NCBI RefSeq assembly: GCF_030812855.1
Contig: NZ_JAUSTK010000005.1
Coordinates: 124,001 to 188,000, forward strand
Direction of reading: 5' to 3'
Length of the DNA stretch: 64,000 bases
DNA from: Paenibacillus wynnii
GTDB lineage: Bacteria > Bacillota > Bacilli > Paenibacillales > Paenibacillaceae
The position numbers and the translations under genes were made by a program. The stretch's first letter is position 1. The number at the start of each line of letters is the position of its first letter. This document shows positions 35,501-43,906 of the stretch, one piece after another. A model generated the notes under the pieces. It was given only the letters and a program-made list of their open reading frames with translations. It ran no database searches and was not told where the DNA came from.

Positions 35501-36562
35501 ATGAAAAAGAAAAAAGTCTGGGCGGGTTTAAGTTTATGTTTGGCACTGATTGCCGCAGGTTGCGGAAATAATAATTCTGCTGCGAACACGAATACAGGTA
35601 CTGGTACGAACGCAGGAAATGCAGCTGCGGGCAATGCTGAGGCGAAGTCATACAAAATTGCCATATCACAATATGTAGAGCATCCTGCACTTGATGCAAC
35701 CCGAGAAGGGATTCTAGCTGCGTTAAAAGACGCTGGAATCGTTGAGGGTGAGAACCTGAAAGTGGATTTCGAAAATGCACAAGCGGATGCCACCAACAAT
35801 CTGTCGATCGCCCAGAAAATTGCGGCGGATGACAATGATTTAGTACTTGCCATCGCGACACCTTCCGCTCAAGCCGTTGTGCAATCGATGAAGAACGACA
35901 CACCTATTCTTTTCGCAGCTGTTACTGACCCACTGGATGCCAAAATTGTTACTGATCTAGAGCACCCGGGCGGTAATGTATCCGGCGCATCGGATACTAA
36001 TCCTGAAGCCATTACTAGACTGATGGATTATATTGCAGCCAACTTTCCTAAGGTAAAGAGACTGGGGCTCGTTATTAATGAAGGCGAACAGAATGCAGTT
36101 ATCATGGCAGATTTGGCCAAGAAAGCTCTCGATAAGCATGGAATTGAGTTAGTAAAGGCAGCCATTACGAATACTTCTGAAGTGAAACAGGCCGCCGAAT
36201 CACTTATAGGCCGAGCAGATGCATTGTATATTACACTGGACAATACGGTGGTTAGCGGAGTAGATACGATCATTCAGACCGCTAATGATAATAAAATGCC
36301 GTTCTTTGCAAGTGACCGTGATACGGTTGAGAAGGGTGCTTTTGCAACAGTTGGATTTAAATACTACGACCATGGATACCAAGTAGGGCAAATGGCTGTA
36401 GAGATTCTCAAGAATGGTAAGAAAGTCGGCGATTTAAAAGTTACGATGCAGGAAAAGCTGGACCTTATTCTCAACCTTAAGGCTGCTGCAGCCCAAGGTA
36501 TTGAAGTAACAGATGCTATGAAGGCAGATGTTGCTGATCAAACCAATAATATTATTCAATAA
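35501..36562 (+). CDS. ABC transporter substrate-binding lipoprotein (PF04392 family)
   Basis: 353 aa. Signal MKKKKVWAGLSLCLALIAAG with Cys21 as lipid site, then an Asn/Thr/Gly/Ala-rich linker. The body has the family pattern YKIAISQYVEHPALDATREG, LAIATPSAQAV, PILFAAVTDPLDAK, VSGASDTN and RLGLVINEGEQNAV. This family includes TrpX-like proteins and other small-molecule binders; the ligand cannot be read from sequence. It heads a three-gene importer. GAAAAGGGGTATTGAG supplies the ribosome site. Confidence 0.9.
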   Translation: MKKKKVWAGLSLCLALIAAGCGNNNSAANTNTGTGTNAGNAAAGNAEAKSYKIAISQYVEHPALDATREGILAALKDAGIVEGENLKVDFENAQADATNNLSIAQKIAADDNDLVLAIATPSAQAVVQSMKNDTPILFAAVTDPLDAKIVTDLEHPGGNVSGASDTNPEAITRLMDYIAANFPKVKRLGLVINEGEQNAVIMADLAKKALDKHGIELVKAAITNTSEVKQAAESLIGRADALYITLDNTVVSGVDTIIQTANDNKMPFFASDRDTVEKGAFATVGFKYYDHGYQVGQMAVEILKNGKKVGDLKVTMQEKLDLILNLKAAAAQGIEVTDAMKADVADQTNNIIQ

Positions 36563-36578
36563 GACACATTAGAGATGT

Positions 36579-36608
36579 GAGGAGCGTTTCCTTAAGAGAG
36601 CGCTCCTC
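36579..36608 (+). other. Intercistronic stem-loop between binding-protein and permease genes
   Basis: GAGGAGCG, a 14-nt loop, CGCTCCTC. There is no T run, so it is more likely an mRNA-stabilising or processing hairpin that lifts the binding-protein level than a full terminator. Confidence 0.6.
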
Positions 36609-36633
36609 TGCCGTTTGAGGGAGGAAGTCACCT

Positions 36634-37563
36634 ATGTCAGAACAAATAATTGGAGCTATTGAACTGGGGCTGTTATTTTCTTTTATGGCTCTAGGAGTAT
36701 ATATTACATTTCGAATTTTAGATTTTCCTGATCTAACCGTGGACGGAAGCTATACAACAGGCGGTGCTATTGCTGCTGTAATGATTTCTAATGGTTTCTC
36801 ACCGTGGCTGGCAACGCTGGCTGCATTTGGCGGAGGGATGGCTGCCGGAATGTGTACGGGGCTGCTTCACACCAAAGGAAAAATAAACGGCCTCTTGTCA
36901 GGAATTCTGATGATGATTGCGCTCTACTCTATTAATTTACGGATCTTGGGGAAACCCAATGTTTCATTAATGGGAGATGACTCTCTCTTCACTTCGATAA
37001 ATCCGCTACTTGTCATGCCTTTTGTAGTTATTTTTGTGAAGGTGCTTATGGATCTCTTCCTGCGAACGGATTTGGGTCTTGCACTGCGGGCAACTGGTGA
37101 TAATGCACGTATGATTCGAAGCTTTGGAGTAAACACAGATAATACGACTATTCTCGGTATAAGCCTGTCGAACGGAATGGTTGCGCTCTCGGGAGCCCTA
37201 ATCGCCCAGTACATGGCTTTTGCCGATTCCTCTATGGGTATTGGTATGATTGTTATCGGATTGGCTTCTGTGATCATTGGTGAGGCTATCTTTGGAAGAG
37301 GGAGTGTGTTCCGCGCAACACTGGCGGTTGTACTTGGTTCCATCGTCTATAGGATAGTAGTGGCACTTGCCTTGAGAGTTGACTGGCTTGAGGCTTCCGA
37401 TCTGAAACTGATTACTGCTATCATTGTTATTGTTGCTCTTGTATTCCCTTCTGTACAGCGGTTCCTGAAGCTCAAAAGCACGGCCCGGAAGCGGACCATT
37501 GAATTGGCTGAACAGGCCCTTAACAGTAAGAAGGGGGGCAATATCGATGCTAAAGCTAGATAA
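36634..37563 (+). CDS. ABC transporter permease (BPD_transp_2 type)
   Basis: 309 aa with eight or so hydrophobic segments. FPDLTVDGSYTTGGAIAA near 30-47 and DLGLALRATGDNARMIRSFG near 145 are typical of the permease that partners PF04392 binding proteins; the latter loop is the ATPase-contacting region. GGGAGGAAG precedes the ATG. The 3' end overlaps the ATPase gene by 17 nt. Confidence 0.9.
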   Translation: MSEQIIGAIELGLLFSFMALGVYITFRILDFPDLTVDGSYTTGGAIAAVMISNGFSPWLATLAAFGGGMAAGMCTGLLHTKGKINGLLSGILMMIALYSINLRILGKPNVSLMGDDSLFTSINPLLVMPFVVIFVKVLMDLFLRTDLGLALRATGDNARMIRSFGVNTDNTTILGISLSNGMVALSGALIAQYMAFADSSMGIGMIVIGLASVIIGEAIFGRGSVFRATLAVVLGSIVYRIVVALALRVDWLEASDLKLITAIIVIVALVFPSVQRFLKLKSTARKRTIELAEQALNSKKGGNIDAKAR

Positions 37564-38341
37564 TGTAACCAAGCTCTTTAATCCCGGGACACCCGATGAA
37601 AAAATTGCGCTTCTGGGCATAGACCTCGAACTGCATTCTGGAGATTTCGTTACGATAATTGGTAGCAACGGGGCTGGTAAATCCACTCTGATGAATATCA
37701 TTTCCGGTGTAATGAAGCCAGATCTTGGTGAAGTTCGGATTGAAGGTAATTCAATAAGCCATCTGGCTGAGTATCAACGAAGCCGTTGGATTGGTCGGGT
37801 CTTTCAAGATCCGATGGCTGGGACCGCTCCGCATATGACGATTGAAGAGAATTTGGCGATGGCGTATAAGCGCGGCAAAAACCGGAGACTGTCGTTCGGT
37901 GTGAATTCAGCGAAGCGCAATCTGTTCCGTGAGCAGCTGGAACACTTGGGAATCGGGTTGGAGAACAGGCTGCGTGCGAAGGTTGGCCTGCTTTCCGGTG
38001 GGGAGAGACAAGCACTAAGCCTTCTTATGGCCACCTTCACTCAACCCCAAATCTTGTTACTGGATGAGCATACAGCAGCATTGGACCCTTCCCGTGCAGA
38101 GTTGATTACGAAGCTGACAGAAACCATAGTCCGAGAGAAGAAATTGACCACACTTATGGTCACTCATAATATGGAGCAGGCTATACGGCTCGGAAACCGC
38201 TTGATTATGATGGACAAGGGAAGCGTGATTCTGGATATTGATGAGACACGTAAAAAGGATCTTACGGTTGAACGTCTTCTAGGTGAATTTGAAGCGATAA
38301 GCGGCCACAAGCTGGCTGATGATCGAATGATGCTTGGATAG
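37547..38341 (+). CDS. ABC transporter ATP-binding protein
   Basis: 264 aa from ATG 37547, preceded by GGGGGG. Walker [11 protein letters not shown], the Q-loop region RVFQDPMAGTAP, signature LSGGERQALSLLMA and Walker B with LLLDEHTAALDP (Glu then His-Thr in place of Pro-Thr, usual for this importer subclass), then the H-loop VTHNMEQA. It energises the preceding permease and is the last gene of the operon. No clear terminator was seen before the repeat-rich gap. Confidence 0.92.
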   Translation: MLKLDNVTKLFNPGTPDEKIALLGIDLELHSGDFVTIIGSNGAGKSTLMNIISGVMKPDLGEVRIEGNSISHLAEYQRSRWIGRVFQDPMAGTAPHMTIEENLAMAYKRGKNRRLSFGVNSAKRNLFREQLEHLGIGLENRLRAKVGLLSGGERQALSLLMATFTQPQILLLDEHTAALDPSRAELITKLTETIVREKKLTTLMVTHNMEQAIRLGNRLIMMDKGSVILDIDETRKKDLTVERLLGEFEAISGHKLADDRMMLG

Positions 38342-38527
38342 GATTGTCCAATAAGCTACGACCCAATTAAGGCTTGGATATGAAGTCTGGAATGAGACAA
38401 CATATTCAAGTCTTTTTGGTGTATATTCTCAACTTAAATTGATTTGATTGTTCTCCAGTAACGGATAATTACAAGTTTGTGTTTGATCCAGTTAGCTACT
38501 AGGAGTCTGAATCCGTGGCAAATAAAG

Positions 38528-38727
38528 TTTAGAGGGAAAATTCCCCTCTAAATCACAAATAAAACCTTGTAATCAACATTTAGAGGGAAATATCCCCTCT
38601 AAATGCTAGGAGATTATCCACTTTGAGGCTTTTTGAGGCTAAAACCTGAATTTAGAGGGAAAAATTACCACTAAATAACTCAATAGGTGGTTCAATCCTT
38701 AACTTAGTAGGAAAAATTCCTTCTAAA
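38528..38727. repeat. Four-copy palindromic repeat, TTTAGAGGGAAA type
   Basis: Copies at 38528-38552 and 38579-38603 are near-perfect palindromes: TTTAGAGGGAAA plus its complement TTCCCCTCTAAA, differing only at the centre. Copies at 38651-38676 and 38704-38727 are degraded. Unit starts are 51, 72 and 53 nt apart and the spacers are unrelated, so this is not a CRISPR array. Confidence 0.85.
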
Positions 38728-38755
38728 ATAATCCTGGGGAAAATTGGAACTGTGG

Positions 38756-38825
38756 GAGCGATAGCAACCGCTCAAAAGCTTTCCGTAGGAAAGCTCGCTT
38801 CGAAAGCAGAAGCTCTATCCGGATT
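38756..38825. repeat. Dyad-rich block, possible interspersed repeat
   Basis: GAGCG..CGCTC (38756-38773) is followed by AGCTTTCC-gta-GGAAAGCT (38777-38795) and a short GAAAGC-rich run. It has the look of a non-coding interspersed element, but only one copy is in the window. Confidence 0.4.
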
Positions 38826-39023
38826 TCAACCGCTTTAAGAAGGTTAAATCAAAGAAAGTCTTACGACAACAGCGGCCGGAAGTCAAATCTTCGCTGTAGT
38901 AACTCCTGAGGCTTAAGTTAACATTTTACGTTCATCTTAAATAGAATAAATAAAATAATAATAATCAAATCACTTGTTATCCGTTATAATATACTGTGTT
39001 TATCAAGTTAAGGAGAGGTTTCT

Positions 39024-39740
39024 ATGCAAATGCACACAGAAGCGTTAGTCAAATTACTTCTTGCCATGCTGTTCGGGCTTTTCATCGGTATTGACCGGCA
39101 ACTGAAACAGAAGCCGTTGGGGATTCGGACCAGTATGGTCATTAGTATCGCAAGTTGTCTTGTCACTGTTGTCTCCATCCATGCATACGACAAATTCGCA
39201 AATCCCAACCATCCTAATATGGACCCAATGCGGTTGGCAGCTCAAATTGTAAGCGGGATCGGTTTTCTGGGAGCAGGAGTTATTCTCAGAAGAGGCGGGG
39301 ATGCAATCTCCGGTTTAACCTCGGCAGCATTAATCTGGACGGCTTCCGGGATTGGAATAGCGGTAGGGGCGGGCTTTTATGTTGAGGCTGCTTATGCTGT
39401 AGTGCTTTTAATGTTCGCGGTTAATGTGGTTCCGCATTTAATCAAGGCGATTGGCCCGGAGGGATTGAACAAACATGAGGTCTCCGTCAAAATTATTATG
39501 GAAGCCAACTATGTCTTAACCGAAGTAATTCAAAAAATTGAGAACCGCCAAGAAAATGAGAACAAGAAGTCCAAAGGCGGCACTAGAGTGATCCGCAGAA
39601 TGAAAATTAAAGATTTAGAAGACGGAAGACAATTGATAGACATGGTTTTGTCTGCACCGGACAGGGATTATGCTACCGAAATTTATTATGATGTTAAGCA
39701 TATCAACCATGTAATGAGTGTTGAAGTAGAGCAATTATAA
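39024..39740 (+). CDS. MgtC/SapB family membrane protein
   Basis: 238 aa. The N-terminal half has four or five hydrophobic segments with the family motifs LFGLFIGIDRQLKQKPLGIR, QIVSGIGFLGAGVILRRG and GLTSAALIWTASGIGI. The C-terminal part (about 155-238) is a soluble ACT-like domain (VSVKIIMEANYVL, MSVEVEQL). MgtC proteins modulate magnesium and phosphate homeostasis and bind the F-type ATPase in Salmonella; YhiD/SapB relatives occur in Bacillus. AAGGAGAGG precedes the ATG. It appears monocistronic. Confidence 0.88.
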   Translation: MQMHTEALVKLLLAMLFGLFIGIDRQLKQKPLGIRTSMVISIASCLVTVVSIHAYDKFANPNHPNMDPMRLAAQIVSGIGFLGAGVILRRGGDAISGLTSAALIWTASGIGIAVGAGFYVEAAYAVVLLMFAVNVVPHLIKAIGPEGLNKHEVSVKIIMEANYVLTEVIQKIENRQENENKKSKGGTRVIRRMKIKDLEDGRQLIDMVLSAPDRDYATEIYYDVKHINHVMSVEVEQL

Positions 39741-39827
39741 ATTGACATGTCGCTTCAGAGGCAAGTTGTGGTAATCTAACAAGTGCAGAGATATTTTTTG
39801 ATTCTGGAAGGGAGAGTTATAGTTATT

Positions 39828-40820
39828 ATGTCAATTTCAGCATTTGAAGGACAATATGAAGGCGAAGCTGCTATTTGGTTGAAAGCCGGACGTTATGAGG
39901 CAGCAGTGCTGCCTGGAATCGGGGGAAATTTAATTTGCTTCCGTGATACCGAAAACGGTTACCGTTTTCTGCACGAGCCTGGTGCAGAGGAAATGGAAGC
40001 TTTCAGACAAAACCCGGGCATTCATGGAATACCAGTGCTGTTTCCTCCAAATCGTTACGAAGATGGAAAGTTTCCGTGGAATGGACAAGTGTACCAGTTT
40101 CCGGTCAATGAAGCCGCAACAGGCAATCATTTGCATGGGTTCTTACATACAGCTGCCTGGGAAGTTGAGGAATTCGGCAGCGGCGTAAGCGAAAGCTTTG
40201 TTACCGTGAAGATACAAGTAGATGAAAATCATGATTCCTATCAATATCTCCCACATAAATATACCATTAAGCTGCGTTATACCCTTGGAGAGGGCGGATT
40301 GTCCCAACAGCTTCTTGTGCATAATGACGGGGACGATATCATGCCTTGTCTGCTGGCGTTCCATACCGCGGTCAATGCTCCGTTTGCACCTGGAAGCTCG
40401 GCTCAGGATTATCGTGTTAAGCTTACGATCGGTGATCGTTGGGAGCTGAACGAACGGATGCTGCCTACAGGTGGTTATCAGGAGCTGCAGCCGGAGGAAG
40501 TAGCTCTTCGCAACGAAGGCGTGTATCCTTTTTATGCAGCTATGGACAACCATTACACCGCTGTAGCACAAAACGGACGCAATCGAATGGAACTCACGGA
40601 TAGCAAAGCAGGAGTGACCCTTGTTTATGATGTAGGAACCTCCTATAAACAATGGATGATCTGGAACAACTTTGCTACAGAAGGTTTCTTTTGCCCGGAA
40701 CCGCAAATCAATCTGGTGAATGCCCCGCATGTTGACCTGCCAGCAGACGAAATTGGACTCTTCAGTTTGCAGCCAGGGGAATATTGGGAAGAAAGCAGCC
40801 GTTTGTACGTGAAAGCATAG
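39828..40820 (+). CDS. Aldose 1-epimerase (galactose mutarotase-like)
   Basis: 330 aa. Beta-sandwich family: AAVLPGIGGNLICFRDTENG, HGIPVLFPPNRYEDGKFPWNG, NHLHGFLHTAAWEVEEF with catalytic-type His, LLAFHTAVNAPF, and a late NFATEGFFCPEPQ with the Glu. It interconverts sugar anomers and fits the sugar-uptake locus that follows. ATG 39828 is preferred, after GGAAGGGAGAG; an ATG at 39783 adds 15 untypical residues. A terminator follows. Confidence 0.88.
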   Translation: MSISAFEGQYEGEAAIWLKAGRYEAAVLPGIGGNLICFRDTENGYRFLHEPGAEEMEAFRQNPGIHGIPVLFPPNRYEDGKFPWNGQVYQFPVNEAATGNHLHGFLHTAAWEVEEFGSGVSESFVTVKIQVDENHDSYQYLPHKYTIKLRYTLGEGGLSQQLLVHNDGDDIMPCLLAFHTAVNAPFAPGSSAQDYRVKLTIGDRWELNERMLPTGGYQELQPEEVALRNEGVYPFYAAMDNHYTAVAQNGRNRMELTDSKAGVTLVYDVGTSYKQWMIWNNFATEGFFCPEPQINLVNAPHVDLPADEIGLFSLQPGEYWEESSRLYVKA

Positions 40821-40844
40821 TTTTAGGTATTATTTTTACTTAGA

Positions 40845-40886
40845 AGAGGCATTATGGAAGGAGACTTCCGTGAGCCTCTTTTCTTT
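40845..40886 (+). terminator. Intrinsic terminator after the aldose epimerase
   Basis: AGAGGC / GCCTCT outer stem and GGAAG / CTTCC inner stem, followed by TTTTCTTTAT. Confidence 0.8.
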
Positions 40887-40939
40887 ATATATTTGTGAAA
40901 TAGATATTTATTTTGTAAATTAAAAGGGGTATGATGGGC

Positions 40940-40957
40940 ATGGGTCACTTTACCCAT
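40940..40957 (+). promoter_or_regulatory. Operator-like dyad upstream of the sugar-sensor operon
   Basis: ATGGGT-cacttt-ACCCAT, 6-bp arms, 25 nt before the first gene of the sensor operon. The position suits a repressor site or a small leader hairpin. The binding factor is unknown. Confidence 0.4.
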
Positions 40958-40982
40958 ATTCACAATTGAAAGGGGTTTCAGT

Positions 40983-41996
40983 ATGAAAAAGCTGTGGCTT
41001 GTTTATGTCTTTCTAATTGGAATTTTCCTCGTATATGTACTGAATTACAAGCTTCAGGCACGAACTGCAGATCCATGGGAGACAACTGGGTTACGGGGGA
41101 ATATAGAAGATACCTATGTTATGGTTACTTTTCAGAGTGGGATCGATTATTGGAAAAGTGTCCTGAAGGGCTTCGAGGACGGGGCCGAAGAATTGAATGT
41201 CTCCGTAGAATATCATGGTTCTACTCAACATAATGCAAATGAACAAATGACCGTGCTTGAGCAAGTAATTGCCAAAAAGCCTGCAGGAATTGCCATCTCG
41301 GCAGTAAACTCCAAGCTTCTAACCGCTACTATCAACAAAGCGGTGGAGAGCGGTATTCCCGTAGTCCTATTTGACTCAGGAGCACCGAATAGCAAGGCCT
41401 ATTCCTTTTTGGGCACGGATAATTATAGTGCCGGAATAGAAGCAGCCCACAAAATGGCCGAACTGACAGGGAGTGCCGGCAAGATAGCTATTGTTACCAC
41501 ACCCGATCAGCATAATCATCAGGAGCGTACAGATGGTTTTCGTGACACTATAATCAATGATTACCCGGGAATGGAGGTTGTTGCTGTTCAGGATGGACGG
41601 GGTGATCAAGTCTATTCCAGAGAGGCCGCTGAACAAATACTAACACGCTATCCGGGGCTCTCAGGAATATTTGCTACAGAATCGAATGGCGGTATAGGTG
41701 TTGCTGAAGCGGTACAAGCACATAAAGGGACAGGAGTATCTCCCAAAATCATCAGCTTTGACACTGACAAGGGAACTCTTGATTTAGTGAAAAACGGCAT
41801 CATCTCAGCTACTATGGCCCAGGGTACTTGGAATATGGGGTATTGGTCACTTATGGAACTATTTCAGCTTAATCGTGATCTTGCTGCCGCGCCTTCGGGA
41901 TATTCTCAGTACAAGCCTATGACGGTTCCAGATACGGTGAATACAGGAATTGATGTAGTTACGCGGGCAAATGTGGATAACTACTATGCAAAGTAA
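40983..41996 (+). CDS. Membrane-anchored periplasmic-type sugar-binding sensor protein (XylFII-like)
   Basis: 337 aa. The N-terminal hydrophobic stretch (residues 4-24) has no lipobox or clear cleavage site, so it probably stays as a membrane anchor. The rest is a Peripla_BP_4 sugar-binding fold: VMVTFQSGIDYWKSVLKGFEDGA, VEYHGSTQHN, NKAVESGIPVVLFDSG, TDNYSAGIEAAHKMAEL, IFATESNGGIGVAEAV and ISFDTDKGTLDLV. It is followed directly by a sensor kinase and an AraC-type regulator, not by a permease. This is the layout in which an anchored binding protein presents sugar to the kinase, as shown for XylFII with LytS in Clostridium. The sugar is not determinable here. Confidence 0.85.
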   Translation: MKKLWLVYVFLIGIFLVYVLNYKLQARTADPWETTGLRGNIEDTYVMVTFQSGIDYWKSVLKGFEDGAEELNVSVEYHGSTQHNANEQMTVLEQVIAKKPAGIAISAVNSKLLTATINKAVESGIPVVLFDSGAPNSKAYSFLGTDNYSAGIEAAHKMAELTGSAGKIAIVTTPDQHNHQERTDGFRDTIINDYPGMEVVAVQDGRGDQVYSREAAEQILTRYPGLSGIFATESNGGIGVAEAVQAHKGTGVSPKIISFDTDKGTLDLVKNGIISATMAQGTWNMGYWSLMELFQLNRDLAAAPSGYSQYKPMTVPDTVNTGIDVVTRANVDNYYAK

Positions 41997-42020
41997 CTGC
42001 TGCAAGAGGAGGGTTGAACA

Positions 42021-43880
42021 ATGACCCGTAAATCACGAATTACGATGGACAGTCTGAAGTTAAATAATCTACCTTTACGCTACAAGCTAATTGTACACTT
42101 TTTACTCATTAGTATTTTGCCCTCCATCGGCTTAGGACTGCTGATAGGCTGGACTGTAGACCGTATTGTTGAAGATCAGAGTAATGAGAATACGATCCAG
42201 TTGATTGGAAAAGTTAATACGGCACTGGAGAATGACGTTGAGAATCTGCAGAAGATCACTTATTTAATCTCCTTCGATCCAGGGGTTCAGAAGTTTTTAG
42301 CGAAAGGGATATCCACTGATATTTCGGGAACCACCAGCGGTGAATCTGCTGAATATAATATACGTAAATTTCTACAGGGATTCACGACACTGAGCTCGGA
42401 AATCGCTGGTATCATGGTGGTGAACAGCGGGGGCGATTTCATTAGTAATGAGATGTATACGCGCTCTGGAACTAGTGTCACGGACGAAGAGTGGTATAAG
42501 GCAGCTGTTGATAATAAGGGGATTTTCAAAATTGTTGGACATCCCTATGGTCGGGCAGTAAGGTCACATGCAGATTATAAGGAAAGTGAAGTTGTATCCG
42601 CAGTAAGAGCCATTATTGATCCGGAGACTCAAGTCGTGCAAGGTGTTGTGCTGGTGGATTTGAAGCTTCGTGTTATTGCAGAGACAGCTAGAGATGTTAC
42701 ACTTGGCAAAACCGGTTATTTAACAGTGGTGGACAGCAGCGGGGATATGATATATACACCGCAGCATCCACTTATCAAGAATATACCTATGAAGCTATTC
42801 ACTGAAACTTCTGGTATTTCCTCAGAGAAGGTGGATGGAAGGCATATACAGATGATTTACAGAACCTCTCCATTTACCGGATGGACGACTTTGGGTGTTT
42901 TTCCGATGGAGGAATCAGCCTATGGGGTCAGAGAAATTACGTTTAATGTCGTCACCTTTGTATTCGTGGTCTGCATGCTGGGCATGACGGCATCTTTTTA
43001 TCTGGCTTATTCTATTTCACGGCCTATCGGACAGCTGATGTCATTTATGAGCAAAGCGGAATCCGGGGATTTAACCATACGGTACTGGGGCGAGCGTTCC
43101 GATGAAATTGGGATGCTGGGACGAAGTTTTAATGCCATGCTGGCACAAATATCCCGCTTGCTTTCTTTGACAGAACTACAGGAAAGGCAGAAGAGGGAAG
43201 CGGAGCTGCGCAGCCTGCAAGCCCACATTAAGCCGCATTTCTTGTATAACACTTTGGATACGATACATTGGATGGCTCGCAATAAAGGGGCCGAAGACAT
43301 TGCGGAAGTGGTACATTCACTATCACGGCTATTTCGTCTCGGATTAAGCAAGGGAAGTGACATTGTTCCTTTGGCGGATGAACTCGAGCATATTGTCAGC
43401 TATTTGAAAATTCAGCAGGTAAGGTACAGCAGCAAGCTTGCCTATAGTATTGAAGCAGATCCGCAGCTGCAGGAGTTTTATGTACTGAAGCTTTTGTTGC
43501 AGCCGATTGTAGAAAATGCGATTTATCACGGGATCAAAGAGCGGCGTGGCCCAGGACATATCTCTATTGAAGTGACCGAGGCAAAAGGGGATCTTTACAT
43601 GACCGTTCGGGACAATGGAGCCGGTATACCGCCGGACCGCCTTGCTATGTTAAGACAGAAGCTGGACAGAATAGGGCTAGAGCAGGAATCAGGTGCGGAG
43701 CAACATGTACCTGATAGTACGGGGAGCGGATATGGTATTCTGAACGTTCAGGCGCGGATTCGTCTAACATACGGTCAAGAATATGGTCTTCACATTGATA
43801 GTGAAATAGGAACCGGAACTACCGTGATCGTTCGCCATCCAATTGTCCGAGATAGCTATAACACGCATAAAAGCATATAG
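42021..43880 (+). CDS. LytS/YesM-type sensor histidine kinase
   Basis: 619 aa. Transmembrane helix at about 20-42, an extracytoplasmic Cache-like sensor domain (about 45-300; GYLTVVDSSGDMIYTPQHPL), second helix at about 305-330 and a HAMP linker (SISRPIGQLMSFM). The His_kinase domain has the phosphoacceptor in QAHIKPHFLYNTLDTIHWM (near 400-418). The HATPase_c domain has LQPIVENAIYHGIKER (N box), VRDNGAGIP and GYGILNVQARIRL. It starts at ATG 42021 after GAGGAGGG. It is expected to sense the sugar together with the preceding binding protein and to phosphorylate the next gene product. Confidence 0.92.
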   Translation: MTRKSRITMDSLKLNNLPLRYKLIVHFLLISILPSIGLGLLIGWTVDRIVEDQSNENTIQLIGKVNTALENDVENLQKITYLISFDPGVQKFLAKGISTDISGTTSGESAEYNIRKFLQGFTTLSSEIAGIMVVNSGGDFISNEMYTRSGTSVTDEEWYKAAVDNKGIFKIVGHPYGRAVRSHADYKESEVVSAVRAIIDPETQVVQGVVLVDLKLRVIAETARDVTLGKTGYLTVVDSSGDMIYTPQHPLIKNIPMKLFTETSGISSEKVDGRHIQMIYRTSPFTGWTTLGVFPMEESAYGVREITFNVVTFVFVVCMLGMTASFYLAYSISRPIGQLMSFMSKAESGDLTIRYWGERSDEIGMLGRSFNAMLAQISRLLSLTELQERQKREAELRSLQAHIKPHFLYNTLDTIHWMARNKGAEDIAEVVHSLSRLFRLGLSKGSDIVPLADELEHIVSYLKIQQVRYSSKLAYSIEADPQLQEFYVLKLLLQPIVENAIYHGIKERRGPGHISIEVTEAKGDLYMTVRDNGAGIPPDRLAMLRQKLDRIGLEQESGAEQHVPDSTGSGYGILNVQARIRLTYGQEYGLHIDSEIGTGTTVIVRHPIVRDSYNTHKSI

Positions 43881-43906
43881 AGTAACTGCACATGGAGGTA
43901 CATGCT

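Larger units (their letters stand above)
38342..39023. other. Repeat-bearing intergenic gap of about 680 bp
   Basis: No credible gene on either strand. The middle holds four related palindromic repeats (38528-38727), followed by a second dyad-rich block (38756-38825). The right end holds an AT-rich stretch with TATAAT at 38985-38990, about 30 nt before the mgtC-like gene and likely its -10 box. Confidence 0.7.

Noticed and set aside
38528-38727. CRISPR-like array
   Set aside because: Repeats are palindromic and decay, spacing varies from 51 to 72 nt, and no cas gene is present.
40143-40730. 195-aa minus-strand open frame opposite the aldose epimerase
   Set aside because: Shadow frame; the epimerase has full motifs on the plus strand.
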